NCBI RefSeq assembly: GCF_020532645.1
Contig: NZ_JAJAUZ010000031.1
Location: 33,321-97,320, forward strand
DNA: 64,000 nucleotides
From: Streptomyces bambusae
Lineage (GTDB): Bacteria; Actinomycetota; Actinomycetes; Streptomycetales; Streptomycetaceae
Direction of reading: 5' to 3'
The notes under the pieces are model-generated. The model searched no databases, was not told the DNA's origin, and saw only the letters and a list, made by a program, of their open reading frames with translations. Position numbers and translations under genes: made by a program. Positions 16,759-29,153 of this stretch are shown one piece after another. Each line of letters starts with the position of its first letter. The first letter of the stretch is position 1.

Positions 16759-18528
16759 GTGTGCGGAGTCGTCGGAGTGAGCCTGGCTCCCGCCCGCAGC
16801 GGGGCCGGGAGCTCGCTGGACGCGCGCGACCTGGCCCGGCACGGCATCGGCAGGCTGGCGCACCGCGGGCCTGACGGTCACGGAGTGGCCGGTGACGCCG
16901 CATCCGCGGTCGCCATGTGCCGGCTCCGGGTGCGCAGCCGTCCCGCTGACGGGGTGCCCTTCACCACCGGCCACGACGGCGTACACCTCGCCTTCAACGG
17001 CGAGGTGTACGCGGTGGGGTCCGGCGCGCGCGACGGCGCGGCCCCGGTGACGGTGCCGCGCGGCGGGCTGGACGAGGCGCAGGCGGTCGCGGAGCACGGC
17101 ACCGCCGCCGTGGACGGCATGTACGCCCTGGTGCGCCGGGCCCCCGACGGCTCCGTCGAGATCAGCCGCGACCCCCTGGGGATCAAGCCGCTGTATCTGC
17201 GGCGCGGTCCGCAGGGAGTCGCGGTGGCCTCCGAGATACCCGCGTTGCTCGACCTGTTCGGTCCGGCGCGCGTCCGCCCCGCGGCCGTGGCCCAGTTCGT
17301 GCTGCTCGGCCGGGTCGTGGACGGCGGCACGTGCTACGAGGACATCGAGCCCGTGCCGCCGGGTGCCCGGCTGCTCCTGAAGGAGGGCCGGTGCGAGCGG
17401 CTGCCGGGAAGCGGCCCCTGGCAGGCCGACGCGGCGGCGGCCCCCCGGGACACGGCGCCGTCGGCCCTGCGCGCCGCCGTCGCCCGTGCGGTGGACCGCG
17501 TCCTCGTCTCCGACCGGCCGCTGGGCCTGGCGCTCAGCGGCGGGCTGGACTCCACGGTGCTGGCCCTCGAACTGGCGGACCGTGGCATCGAGGACCTCGC
17601 CACCGTGAGTGTGGTGCCCCGCGGAAACGGTGACGGCGTACGCGACGTCGCCGAGCTGGGCCTGCCCGGCAGGGCCTGGCGCGGCTGGCGCCACCAGTGG
17701 ACGGAGTTCGGGCCTGCGGACCTCATCGCCGGAGTCCGCGAGGCCGTGGCGGCACTCGGCGAGCCCACCGCGCTGACCAGCGTCCCGATGTACGCCGCGC
17801 TGGCCCGCCTGGCCCGGGAGTCGGGGATCGTCGTACTCCTGCTGGGCGAGGGCGCGGACGAGGTGTTCGGCGGCTACCGCAGCTACCTCGGACTGGACGG
17901 ACTCGGCTCCGCCGAGGAGTTCTGCCTCTCGCCGGACCGGCTCGCGCTCGTCGGCGACCTGCTCGCACCGCAGGCCCGGGCTGCGGCGCGGGAAGCGCTC
18001 CTGGCCGCGCTGCCCCGCAGCGGCGGGCGGCCTGCGGCCGAGACCGTCCGTGACTTCGAGTACGAGCACAGCCTCGAACCACTCCTGCGCCGGGCCGACC
18101 ATCTCCTGATGGCTCAGGGGATCGAAGGCCGGACCCCGTTCCTGCACGGCGGCCTGCCCGCCCTGGGGCGGTCCTTCCCGATGTCCGAACTGGTACGCGC
18201 AGGGCAGACGAAGGTGCCACTGCGCCAGGCGTACGCGAACCGGCTGCCCCGCTGGGCCGACGAGGTCAAGAAGCCGTTCCGGGCCCCGGTGGACGAGTGG
18301 CTCGCCGGACCGCGGCGCGAGCGCGTCCTGCGTGAACTCCGGGAACGACGGGACCTGTTCACGGCCGCGGGACTGCGGGCCGCGGGCCTCGACCGGTTCC
18401 TCGGCGACGTCCGTGCCGGCCGCCCCGGCGCCGCCGGTCTGGTGTTCCCCCTGCTGAGTCTCGGCACCTGGCTGGAGCAGGCCGGCTCCGCCGCCCCGGG
18501 ACTCCCCCTTCCCTCCAGAGGAGCCTGA
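16759..18528 (+). CDS. Asparagine synthetase-type glutamine-dependent amidotransferase
   Basis: 589-aa AsnB-like protein. GTG 16759 places Cys at position 2 (MCGVVGVS), the Ntn glutaminase nucleophile, followed by RGPDGHG and LAFNGEVY. The C-terminal ATP-pyrophosphatase domain has LALSGGLDSTVLALEL (PP-loop, near residue 258) and LGEGADEVFGGYRSY. With Cys2 retained it should transfer ammonia from glutamine to an activated carboxylate, unlike beta-lactam synthetases, which have lost this Cys. Within this operon it probably amidates the chain-extended acid or a peptide carboxylate. Ordinary asparagine synthesis is less likely given the context. Confidence 0.88.
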   Translation: MCGVVGVSLAPARSGAGSSLDARDLARHGIGRLAHRGPDGHGVAGDAASAVAMCRLRVRSRPADGVPFTTGHDGVHLAFNGEVYAVGSGARDGAAPVTVPRGGLDEAQAVAEHGTAAVDGMYALVRRAPDGSVEISRDPLGIKPLYLRRGPQGVAVASEIPALLDLFGPARVRPAAVAQFVLLGRVVDGGTCYEDIEPVPPGARLLLKEGRCERLPGSGPWQADAAAAPRDTAPSALRAAVARAVDRVLVSDRPLGLALSGGLDSTVLALELADRGIEDLATVSVVPRGNGDGVRDVAELGLPGRAWRGWRHQWTEFGPADLIAGVREAVAALGEPTALTSVPMYAALARLARESGIVVLLLGEGADEVFGGYRSYLGLDGLGSAEEFCLSPDRLALVGDLLAPQARAAAREALLAALPRSGGRPAAETVRDFEYEHSLEPLLRRADHLLMAQGIEGRTPFLHGGLPALGRSFPMSELVRAGQTKVPLRQAYANRLPRWADEVKKPFRAPVDEWLAGPRRERVLRELRERRDLFTAAGLRAAGLDRFLGDVRAGRPGAAGLVFPLLSLGTWLEQAGSAAPGLPLPSRGA

Positions 18529-18532
18529 CTCC

Positions 18533-21205
<2,673 letters not shown>

Positions 21206-21228
21206 CCGGTCGCCGGCGTGACCGCGGC

Positions 21229-21277
21229 GGGCCCGGGCGGCCGGTGGGGGTGTCCCCCTCACCGGCCGTCCGGGCCC
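21229..21277. terminator. Strong hairpin between convergent operons
   Basis: Arms 21229-21246 and 21260-21277 pair over 18 nt with one mismatch, with a further GGGG/CCCC pairing in the loop. It lies between the aconitase (rightward) and the ATP-grasp gene (leftward) and can serve both. Confidence 0.8.
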
Positions 21278-21298
21278 CGGCCGATGGCCGATCGGCGG

Positions 21299-22516
21299 CT
21301 ACTCGGTGACCACGCTCGCCGCGAACCAGTCGGACAGTTCCCGCATCCGGGACTCCACCTCCCGGTCGTCGGCCCCCGAGACCACCGCGACTCCGGCGTG
21401 CAGGTACGAGGCGGAGGTGACGTCGGGCATGGTGGCACCCGGGGCGATCTTCAGCTCGACGTGGACGACCCCGGGCCGGGCGAGCACCTCGTCCGTCGAG
21501 GGGACCTGCCGGACCAGGCCCTGCGGAGCGTAGAGGTGCATGTCACCGTGCACGGAACCGGTGCCGCCCTTCCCGGGCCCTGCCGGTCCGGTGGGCCGAC
21601 GGAGCACCCCGCGGACCCATTCGTCGTGCAGGTTCACACCGAAGGAGCGCTCGACGACCTCGTCCGTACGGCCGCCTCCGACTCGTGCACCGCATTCCCC
21701 GAAAACTATGTCCCCGTCGCGTACGAAAACCTCCATGTGGAACACACCGTCGGCGTGTTCCAGGGCCTTGAGCGAATCGCGCGCGACAGTCTTGGCATTT
21801 TCGTAGAGCTCCACGTGCAGGGCCGGCGGGAGGGCAATGCAGCCGACGAGTCCGCCATCGTGGATATCAATTATGTTCTCAAGGTAGCGGCCCATCGAAA
21901 GGAAAGTGACCTCACCACCGCTCACGACGCCGTCGACCTGGAATTCGGCACCGGAAATGAACTCCTCGACAAGCCAGGGGCCCTTCGTGTCCGTGGTGCG
22001 CACGTACGCGTCCAGGGCGTCCCGGCCGTCGATCCGGAACGTGTCCAGCGCGCCACTGCCGCTGAGCGGCTTGACCACGACCGGGAACCGGTCGGGGTGG
22101 GCGGCCACATCCGCCGGGCCGCTCACGGCGACACACTGCGCGGTGCTCACGCCCGCGGCCCTGACCAGCGATTTCTGTACATCCTTGTCTCGCATGGCGA
22201 CGGCTCCGAAGGCGGCCCGGTCGGTGATGCGGGCCAGGTCGGACAGCACGGCCGCGGTGGCCAGACAGAACTCGAGGCCGCTGCACACCGCGTCGAAGGC
22301 GCGCAGGTCCAGTCCGCTCCTCTCCAGACCGGCGAGTGCCTGGTCGACACTCGTCTGGTCGGTTACCAGCACGGTCCTCATATTCGGGAATTCGCGCCGG
22401 GCAGCCTCGGTGTCGCCCGGGGTGAGGACACAGGTGACCTCGGCTCCCGAGCGGTGCAGGGCGGCGACCGCCCGGAACATCCAGCCAATGTGGAGAACGG
22501 ATTCTTGCTTTGCCAC
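21299..22516 (-). CDS. ATP-grasp carboxylate-amine ligase
   Basis: 405-aa ATP-grasp enzyme. Visible features: FPVVVKPLSGSGALDTFRI (ATP-binding Lys and loop), WLVEEFISGAEFQVDGVV, and the metal-binding end of the fold FGECGARVGGGRTDE. The fold layout matches L-amino-acid/dipeptide ligases (BacD/DdaF-like), which form an acyl phosphate and then an amide bond. It is transcribed away from the MFS gene and converges with the biosynthetic operon, so it likely belongs to the cluster, either joining the unusual acid to an amino acid or adding a self-protective residue. Confidence 0.85.
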   Translation of the reverse strand: MAKQESVLHIGWMFRAVAALHRSGAEVTCVLTPGDTEAARREFPNMRTVLVTDQTSVDQALAGLERSGLDLRAFDAVCSGLEFCLATAAVLSDLARITDRAAFGAVAMRDKDVQKSLVRAAGVSTAQCVAVSGPADVAAHPDRFPVVVKPLSGSGALDTFRIDGRDALDAYVRTTDTKGPWLVEEFISGAEFQVDGVVSGGEVTFLSMGRYLENIIDIHDGGLVGCIALPPALHVELYENAKTVARDSLKALEHADGVFHMEVFVRDGDIVFGECGARVGGGRTDEVVERSFGVNLHDEWVRGVLRRPTGPAGPGKGGTGSVHGDMHLYAPQGLVRQVPSTDEVLARPGVVHVELKIAPGATMPDVTSASYLHAGVAVVSGADDREVESRMRELSDWFAASVVTE

Positions 22517-22667
22517 AGGGTCCCTCTGATCATCGTTACGAGTGTGTTTAATTTAGTGCCGCACACCGGAACCGGCCACGTGAGGAAGCTCACAGAAATC
22601 CGCCCTGAATCATGTTGATCATCGGAATGCACTCTGATGAGATTCATTCTGATTATTCGCGCGCGTC
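22517..22667. promoter_or_regulatory. Divergent promoter region, ATP-grasp / MFS
   Basis: A+T-rich 151 nt between divergent starts at 22516 and 22668. It includes GTGTTTAATTTAG near 22541 and several partly palindromic AT-rich blocks (around 22610-22655). No defined -10/-35 pair could be assigned. Confidence 0.45.
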
Positions 22668-23936
22668 ATGGAGTCCGCATTGAAACAGAAGAAAAGGGCG
22701 GTATCCGTTCGCTCGCTGCTGCCCTCGTCGCGCCCCCTGTGGGTGCTGGCGCTGAGCACGCTCGCCCGGAGCACCGGCAACGGCGTCGTCGTCGCGATCA
22801 TCGTGCTCTACCTCACGCGCTCCGTGGAGATCAGTTCCACGAGCGTGGGCCTCGCCCTGGCGATCGCCGCCGTCGTCGGCATGATCGTCAGCATCCCCGC
22901 CGGCCACGCCAGCGACGTGCTCGGAGCACGGCCCACGGCCATCTGCTCCGTCGTTCTGCAGGGCGTGGCGGTCTGGGGATACGTCCTCGTCGGAGGCTTC
23001 GGGGCGCTGGTCGCAGCCGCCGCCCTGGTCGCGGTCACGGACTCCGCATCGAGTGCCTCGCGCGGCGCGCTCGTGGCCCTCGCGGTCCCGCAGAAGGAGA
23101 GGGTCCGCACCCGGGCCTACCTCCGTTCGGTGACCAACGTCGGGTTCTCCGTAGGCGCCCTCCTCGGCGGCCTGGTGCTCAATGCGGATTCGCCCGCCGC
23201 CTACACCGGCGCGCTGATCGCCTCGGGTGCGCTCTTCGTCGTGGCGGGTCTGGCGTTCCTCGCCCTGGACACGGTGCCGCAGGTGCCGCGGCCCGCCGAG
23301 GAGTCCCCGTGGGGCGTCCTGCGCGACGGCCCGTTCGTCGCAGTGGGGATGATCAACGCCGTCCTGATGATGAACGCCGGCATCCTCGACGTGGCCCTGC
23401 CCATCTGGATCGCCGAGAACACCCAGGCGCCCATGTCCGTGTTCGCCCCCCTGCTGCTGATCAACACCGTCATGGTCGTCTTCCTGCAGGTGCCGGTCAG
23501 CAAGGGCGCCGAGGACGTGCGCGGCGGCGCCCGGGCCCTCTTCCGGTCCGGACTCTGGCTGGCCGCCTGCTGTGCCGCCATCGCCCTGGCCTCGGGCCGC
23601 TCCACTTGGGTGGCGGTGGTCCTGCTCGTGGCCGGTGTCGCGATCCACACCGTGGGCGAGCTCCTCTACAGCGCCGGCTCCTGGGCACTGTCGTACGAGC
23701 TCGCGCCCGAGCACGCTCAGGGCCAGTACCAGGGCATGTTCGGGCTGACCACCCAACTGGGCACGGCGATCACCCCCGCCGTCACGGCGCTGCTGATCGT
23801 GCAGCACGGATGGATCGGGTGGCTGGTGATGGGCGCGATGCTCGCCGCGGCCGGACTCGCAGCCCCGGCGGTGGCCCGCTGGGCCGAGCGCTCCCGGCCC
23901 GCCTACTCCCGGCCGGCCGCCGCACTGGCCGGCTGA
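22668..23936 (+). CDS. MFS transporter (probable product exporter)
   Basis: 422-aa, 12-helix major facilitator protein. The first loop contains AGHASDVLGARP, a variant of the DRxGRR motif between helices 2 and 3. The N-terminus is Lys-rich (MESALKQKKRAVS), as expected for a cytoplasmic end. It is divergent from the ATP-grasp ligase and closes the biosynthetic cluster, so it most likely exports the product and may give self-resistance. Drug-efflux homologues are widespread, so the substrate is an inference from position. Confidence 0.88.
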   Translation: MESALKQKKRAVSVRSLLPSSRPLWVLALSTLARSTGNGVVVAIIVLYLTRSVEISSTSVGLALAIAAVVGMIVSIPAGHASDVLGARPTAICSVVLQGVAVWGYVLVGGFGALVAAAALVAVTDSASSASRGALVALAVPQKERVRTRAYLRSVTNVGFSVGALLGGLVLNADSPAAYTGALIASGALFVVAGLAFLALDTVPQVPRPAEESPWGVLRDGPFVAVGMINAVLMMNAGILDVALPIWIAENTQAPMSVFAPLLLINTVMVVFLQVPVSKGAEDVRGGARALFRSGLWLAACCAAIALASGRSTWVAVVLLVAGVAIHTVGELLYSAGSWALSYELAPEHAQGQYQGMFGLTTQLGTAITPAVTALLIVQHGWIGWLVMGAMLAAAGLAAPAVARWAERSRPAYSRPAAALAG

Positions 23937-24008
23937 CGGCACGACGGCGCCGGGCCGGCCGCGGTGTCCGCCGCCCTCCGCCGCGCACTCGCACAGGGGC
24001 GGTCGGGG

Positions 24009-24725
24009 TCACAGGCCGGCCAGCAGGCGCCCGGTGTAGCCGGCCATCACGGTCCAGAACAGGCCCGTGTAGCCCCGCTCACCGATTCCGGTGTTGAAAC
24101 GCCTGCCGAGGAACGTCGCGCCGAACATCAGCGGCACGCACGTCAGAGCCACCAGGTAGTCCCCGCCCCTCAGCAGCGCGGCCTCCGTCCAGACGGCGCT
24201 CTTCGTCACGTCCCCGACGAGCGACACCAGGGAGAGCGCGCCGACGAGGTGGAGGCGGTCCAGATCCAGTCCACGGACCGCGAGCCCCTTGAGGGGGCCG
24301 GACGTGCCGCTGAAACCGGACGTCGCACCCGAAGCGAAGGCGAGCAGCGGGGAGCCGACCCGCCGCGAGCGGGTCAGATCGAAGGCCTCCGCCAGGAACG
24401 CGGCGGCGAAGCTCGCGATGACCGCGAGCGTCACCGCCCGTTCCGGTGCGGAGACGAGCAGCTTGGCGCCCACGAATGCCCCCGCGGCGACCAGCACGAT
24501 CACGACCGCGGCCTTGCGGAAGGGAAGCGTCGCCCGGTAGGCGAAGACTTTCACCAGGTTGTTGGCGGCGAGGAGGAGGGCCGCCAGCGCCACCCCGGAC
24601 TTGGTGCCGAGAACCAGCGCCAGCGTGGGAACGAGGATCAGGCTGCCCCCGAATCCGGCCGAAGCGGACAGCAGGAACGCGGCCGCCACCGCGAGAAGCA
24701 CGACCGGAATCAGGAACGGCTCCAT
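24009..24725 (-). CDS. TauE/SafE family permease
   Basis: 238-aa membrane protein of the TSUP (TauE/SafE) family, proposed exporters of sulfite or organosulfonates. Two related halves are visible: LSASAGFGGSLILVPTLALVLG at the N-terminus and ATSGFSGTSGPLKGLAV in the middle, the family's paired signatures. About seven hydrophobic segments. It converges with the MFS gene and precedes the BNR-repeat gene by 11 nt on the opposite sense of reading order (downstream of it), so it may be transcribed with that gene. Substrate unknown. Confidence 0.85.
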   Translation of the reverse strand: MEPFLIPVVLLAVAAAFLLSASAGFGGSLILVPTLALVLGTKSGVALAALLLAANNLVKVFAYRATLPFRKAAVVIVLVAAGAFVGAKLLVSAPERAVTLAVIASFAAAFLAEAFDLTRSRRVGSPLLAFASGATSGFSGTSGPLKGLAVRGLDLDRLHLVGALSLVSLVGDVTKSAVWTEAALLRGGDYLVALTCVPLMFGATFLGRRFNTGIGERGYTGLFWTVMAGYTGRLLAGL

Positions 24726-24736
24726 CGCTGCCCGCC

Positions 24737-27175
24737 CTACGGCACCGTCGACAGGTCGATCCGGAACATGCCGCGGCCGTGGGTCACGCAGACCAGCACC
24801 TCGTCCATCCAGAACAGGTCGTCGACCGAGCAGTTGGTCGGCCCCTCGTTCGTCGGCGACCAGCTCGCCCCGGCGTGCTCACTGGCGAACAACCCCACCT
24901 CGGTGCCGCAGTAGAGCAGGTCCGTGCGCCTCGGATGCACCGCCAGGGCCCTGATCGGCGCCTGCGGCAGCGCGGCGGCGAGGTTGGTCCACGACGCCCC
25001 GGCATCCGTGGTCACCCACAGGTTGCCGCGCTCGTATCCGCCGAAGGAGACGTAGGCGGTGTCCGGGTCCGTCGGATGCACGGTGATGCCGGTGCAATAG
25101 CGTCGTGGCGTCAGCGGACTCGGCCCCGTCGCACCGATACGCGCCCAGGTCGGCGTCGCCGCAGTGCCGTTGGCGGTGCGGAAGACCATGCCGTCCTCGT
25201 GGCCCACCCACACCACGTCCGAGTTACCGCGCGCCACCGCGATCGCGCTGATCATCGCACCGGTGCCGGGCTTGACCGCCCGCCAGGTCGGTCCGGTGGC
25301 GACGGTGTTGGGCTGCTTGGCGTTGTCGGTCCGCCACAGTGACACGCCGCCCGCCAGGATCCGGTTCTCGTCGTTGGGATCGAGCACGAACGGTGCGATG
25401 AAGAGAGCGTTCTCGCTCTTCGCGTCCGGGATCCTGAACGGCACCGGCTTCCAGGACCATTCGCGCGTCGCGAAGTTGAAGAACTGACCGCTGATGTAGC
25501 GGTCGCCCTGCGTGTCGTCGGTCGTGGCGCCGTCGGTGTTGCGGTGGATGTTGAGGAAGACGTACTCGCCGTAGAACACGTCGGGGTCGGTGGGGTCGGA
25601 GGCGCACCAGCCGCCGTCACCGCCGAAGAACTCCCGCCAGTCGTGGGTGCCGATGGCGGGGTCGAAGACGAGCGAGCCGTTGTCCTGCGCACCGCCGATG
25701 ATCTTTCCGCTGCCGCTGTGGCCCGCCCCGGCGTAGAACTGCGTCACGCCGTAGTCGTTCACCAGCCCCGTCCAGCCGTCCACGAACGGGGGCTCCGGCT
25801 CGGCTCCGACGGCCTGCAGGTCGTCCGCCCTGAACACACCGCCGTCGTTGCCGAAGAACACCGTGCGGTTGGTCACCCCGTCGTACGAGGGGTGCGCGAC
25901 GATCGCGTGCTGGTCGGCGTGCACCGAGGCGGGCTCCCACCAGGTGCTGATCTCGGCCAGATGGTCGCCGCCGTCGGTGCTGCGGTACAGGTCGACGCCT
26001 CCGACGACCACCAGGTCGGCGTCGGTCGGGTCCCCGGCCCAGATGGTGTTGTCGTACCAGCCCTGACCGCCGAGGTAGTCCGACGGCAGGCCGTCGGGGG
26101 CCAGCGTCTTCCTCCGCGTGTAGGACGCTCCGCCGTCCTGCGAACGCCAGATCTGGCCGGTGGTCATCTGCACCGACGCGTAGACGGTGTCGGGGTCCTT
26201 CCGCGCGTACGCGAGCTCGACCCGGCCGGTCCACGGGCCGCCGGCCGCGAGGTCCCAGGTCAGGCCCTCGTCCCGGCTGAACCAGGCCGCGCCGGCACGC
26301 AGCGCCCCGGCCACGGCGTTGTCGCTGTCCTGCGGATCGAACCGGACGTCGCCGAGCGGGTGGTCCAGCACGTTGGTCCATGTGTCCCGAGCGGGGTCGG
26401 CGCTGCGGAAGAGGCCGGTGGAGGTGGCCGCGAGGACGACGGTCCCGTCCTGCGACACCGCGATCCGGCTCACGAACTGGAAGTCGGGGGTCTGGGTGGC
26501 CCTGATCGGGGTCCATGTGACCGCGTCGGTGGTGCGGAAGATGCCGTTGCCCCGGATGGCGTCGAGGTTCTGGAAGGCCTCACCGGTCCCCACGTACATC
26601 GTCGACGCGTCGGACGGGTCCATGGCGATGCAGCCGCAGGAGAGGTTCTCCAGGAAGTCGTCGACCGGTGCCCACAGGGCCCCGCCGTCCTCGGTGTGCC
26701 ACACCCCGCCGCCCGCGCTCACGGCCCACATCCTGTCCGGGGCCGCCGGATCGATCACGAGGCCGCGGGTCCGACCGCCGATGTTCCCGGGGCCGAGCCA
26801 CGCCCAGTTCGACAGCTGCATGCCGGCCGTCGGTGCCGGTCCCGTCCGGCGGGCCCGGCCGCCGCCCCCACCCGTCGGCACACCGGCCGTCGTGTGTGGC
26901 GCCTCGCGACTCAGCAGGCCCTCCACCTGGGCGTGGGCCGCGCCCAGTCCGTGCGGCCGGACCCTTCCGTCGTCACCGCGCTCCTGCTTGAGGCGGAAGA
27001 GCCCGCGGGCGGTGGGCAGGTCGGGGAAGTCGAGGCGCAGCAGGGCCCTCCTTACCGCTGCCTCGGGCAGGGCCGCGAGGGTCTCGTTCGTCGTACCGCG
27101 GGAACGGCACAGCGACTGGACCTGTGCGACGCTGATGTGCTTCAGCTGGGCGACTTCTTCGTCTGAGATGGTCAT
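24737..27175 (-). CDS. Sortilin/BNR-type beta-propeller protein
   Basis: 812-aa protein with many BNR/Asp-box-like repeats (for example VWHTEDGGALW, LYRSTDGGDHL, WRSQDGGASYTR, WVTTDAGASW), typical of Vps10/sortilin or exo-alpha-sialidase-like ten-bladed propellers and of oligoxyloglucan-cellobiohydrolase relatives. No signal peptide is seen; the first about 110 residues are helical (DEEVAQLKHISVAQVQSLCR) and end in a Gly/Ala/Pro linker before the first propeller motif GPGNIGGRTRGLVIDP. ATG 27175 is the only good start. It follows the PQQ-propeller-like gene by 65 nt in the same direction. Ligand and catalytic activity cannot be assigned. Confidence 0.75.
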   Translation of the reverse strand: MTISDEEVAQLKHISVAQVQSLCRSRGTTNETLAALPEAAVRRALLRLDFPDLPTARGLFRLKQERGDDGRVRPHGLGAAHAQVEGLLSREAPHTTAGVPTGGGGGRARRTGPAPTAGMQLSNWAWLGPGNIGGRTRGLVIDPAAPDRMWAVSAGGGVWHTEDGGALWAPVDDFLENLSCGCIAMDPSDASTMYVGTGEAFQNLDAIRGNGIFRTTDAVTWTPIRATQTPDFQFVSRIAVSQDGTVVLAATSTGLFRSADPARDTWTNVLDHPLGDVRFDPQDSDNAVAGALRAGAAWFSRDEGLTWDLAAGGPWTGRVELAYARKDPDTVYASVQMTTGQIWRSQDGGASYTRRKTLAPDGLPSDYLGGQGWYDNTIWAGDPTDADLVVVGGVDLYRSTDGGDHLAEISTWWEPASVHADQHAIVAHPSYDGVTNRTVFFGNDGGVFRADDLQAVGAEPEPPFVDGWTGLVNDYGVTQFYAGAGHSGSGKIIGGAQDNGSLVFDPAIGTHDWREFFGGDGGWCASDPTDPDVFYGEYVFLNIHRNTDGATTDDTQGDRYISGQFFNFATREWSWKPVPFRIPDAKSENALFIAPFVLDPNDENRILAGGVSLWRTDNAKQPNTVATGPTWRAVKPGTGAMISAIAVARGNSDVVWVGHEDGMVFRTANGTAATPTWARIGATGPSPLTPRRYCTGITVHPTDPDTAYVSFGGYERGNLWVTTDAGASWTNLAAALPQAPIRALAVHPRRTDLLYCGTEVGLFASEHAGASWSPTNEGPTNCSVDDLFWMDEVLVCVTHGRGMFRIDLSTVP

Positions 27176-27240
27176 GACGCCAGCCCCGATCCGGTCGGAA
27201 CAGTGCGGTGGGTGAGTGAGTGCGTGCGTGTCTTCCGTGT

Positions 27241-28005
27241 CTAAGGCCGGAGCCTGGGTGCCCGCCTCGTGGTCTCGCGGTCCAGTTCCACCTCCCAGGC
27301 GAGCGTGCCGGTGCGGGCATGTGCGGCCCTGAGGACGACGGCGCCGGAGCCGGGGTGCAGGAGGAGCTGCATGCGTTTGTCGCCGACCAGGCTCTGGTCC
27401 AGTACGGACGGCTGTCGATCGGAGGAAGCCGCCGGTGGTACGGAGGGTGGTACATCTGCGCCGGCCGCCTGCGGGACCCCCGCTGCCTCCGCCCCCGCTT
27501 CCGCCCATGCCTCTGCCCCGGCTGTCGCCGCGGGGAGGACTTCCAGCGAAGGGGAGCCAGCGCCTGCCAGCGTGACCCTCAGGGCTCCGTGCGCCGTGCG
27601 CCGGGAGTCCTCCAGGACGGCTGTGCTCGGGGCGGCGCCCCCGCGGTACCAGGTACGGGCGACCCAGCGGAGCACCACTGCGTCGTCCCCTTCCTCGGTC
27701 CGCAGGGTGAACTCGCGGGTGTCGTCGAGGGTGCAGCGTGCCCACGGCGGGAGGTCGACCGGCTCCGAAGTCCAGCGGTCCTTGCCGGTCACGGCGTCGA
27801 GCACCACGACCGTGAGCACCGGCGACGGGACGATCCTCAGCGTCACGACCGAGCCGGCGAGCAGCGCGCACGGTCGCAGGCCGGGCCCGTGCCTCCACAG
27901 CAGTGCGCCGTTCTCCAGGTCCAGTGCCATCAGTGCACCCTCGTGATCGTGCAGCACTGCCTGACGGCCGCGGGCATCGACTGCACCACGCGGAATTCTC
28001 GCCAT
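27241..28005 (-). CDS. PQQ-propeller-like hypothetical protein
   Basis: 254-aa protein with partial quinoprotein-type repeats: LMALDLENGALLWRHG and VVVLDAVTGKDRWTSEPV near the N-terminus, and ARTGTLAWEVELD at the C-terminus, separated by an Ala/Pro-rich stretch (about residues 150-185). ATG 28005 was chosen because the longer in-frame extension to 28206 lacks any match. No signal peptide. Probably a structural or binding partner of the BNR-propeller protein downstream. Function unknown. Confidence 0.6.
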   Translation of the reverse strand: MARIPRGAVDARGRQAVLHDHEGALMALDLENGALLWRHGPGLRPCALLAGSVVTLRIVPSPVLTVVVLDAVTGKDRWTSEPVDLPPWARCTLDDTREFTLRTEEGDDAVVLRWVARTWYRGGAAPSTAVLEDSRRTAHGALRVTLAGAGSPSLEVLPAATAGAEAWAEAGAEAAGVPQAAGADVPPSVPPAASSDRQPSVLDQSLVGDKRMQLLLHPGSGAVVLRAAHARTGTLAWEVELDRETTRRAPRLRP

Positions 28006-28524
28006 CCGGGCCCCCAAGTGGGCGTCGCAAGAGAGCGAATGCAGATCACGGGACCGGTTGCGTGAGGCGTTCGGGCCGCCCGGCGCCACCGGGAAGATCC
28101 GGGGCCCGGCCCTGGGCCGGAGCTCATCTTCATCGTCTCTCCGGTCGGGGAGAGCGGCAAGTGGATCTGGCCGCGATCCAGCGCGCCCTCCCGTCAGTTG
28201 ACGCATAAAGCACCTGAACGTCGCAGCTCCCGGCGTCTCGGCCCGGCGTCTCGGGAAGGGCCCGGCGGGTTCCTGCGCGGTGTCCTGCGCAGGGTCCCCG
28301 GCCCGGCCGGGAAGCCCCCGCCGAGAGCGGTACCACCGGTCCCGGGATGTCCCTGAGACGGCTGGGACAGCGGGACGGCGCGTGAGCGGCCCTAGAGTGC
28401 GGGCTGTCCGGCAGCGGCCCGCCGCGGTCTCCGGACGTCCCCTCTCCCCTTCCCCTGCGCACCGGACTGCCGGCGGCCATCTGCCGCGGGGCGTCCGGGT
28501 GCGGCCACGACCTCAGGAGTCCCC
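28006..28524. other. Intergenic, divergent promoters
   Basis: No gene recognised. G+C-rich with short inverted repeats (for example around 28275-28325). It should hold the promoters of the leftward PQQ-like gene and the rightward secreted protein gene. Confidence 0.4.
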
Positions 28525-29061
28525 ATGAAGACCTCTCCCCACAAACGTCGCAACCGCGTCCGCACCGCCGTCGTGGCGGGCCTGATGGCGGCGAGCGCCC
28601 TGGGCACGGCGGGCTCCGCGCTGGCCGAGGGCAACCCGCTCTACGACCAGCCGTACGAGCAGCGCAACGCGTACAACACGCAGTTCGGCGTTTCGGAGCA
28701 GTGCTCGCCGCAGTCCGAGGAGTTCCGTTTCCGCTTCTACTACCGGCCCGGTTACGGCGGCGCGTGGATCAACATCGGCAAGAACATCTGGGACCTGAAG
28801 TCGGTCTCCAACGGTTCCACCTCGAACCCGCTGTACTTCTGCGGCGGACCCAACGACGGTCTGGGCCAGATCGTCGCGAACAACGCGGCCTCCGCCTACA
28901 ACTGGTACGAGGGCTACTGCGCGACCGTCTACTACTACGCGGGCTACTCGGGCGCGTCCAGCGGCAAGTTCGACACGTACTCGCCGCGCTCCGGACACGA
29001 CCTGGGTCCCACCCGGAACAACAACCGGTCCATCCAGTTCGCGAACTGCACCCGCGTCTGA
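28525..29061 (+). CDS. Secreted I36 inhibitor-like / crystallin-fold protein
   Basis: 178-aa exported protein. A Sec signal peptide (basic KTSPHKRRNRVRT, hydrophobic AAVVAGLMAASALG, AxA site SALA-EG) precedes a Tyr- and Gly-rich mature part with two blocks, RFYYRPGYGGAWINIG and ATVYYYAGYSGASSGKFD, reminiscent of beta/gamma-crystallin folds and the Streptomyces metalloproteinase inhibitor (I36) family. Four Cys residues could form two disulfides. Monocistronic; probably secreted into the medium. The inhibitor function is by resemblance only. Confidence 0.65.
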   Translation: MKTSPHKRRNRVRTAVVAGLMAASALGTAGSALAEGNPLYDQPYEQRNAYNTQFGVSEQCSPQSEEFRFRFYYRPGYGGAWINIGKNIWDLKSVSNGSTSNPLYFCGGPNDGLGQIVANNAASAYNWYEGYCATVYYYAGYSGASSGKFDTYSPRSGHDLGPTRNNNRSIQFANCTRV

Positions 29062-29153
29062 GCCGTACGCCCACCCTCCGGTCCGGCGCCCCGGCGGCGC
29101 CGGACCGGTGTTCTCCCATCGCCCTCCCCCGCCCCGCCACGAAGGAATGCGCC

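Noticed and set aside
16759..18528. Could the AsnB-like protein be a beta-lactam synthetase?
   Set aside because: Cys2 and the glutaminase motifs are intact, whereas beta-lactam synthetases have lost them; amide formation is more likely, though not proven.
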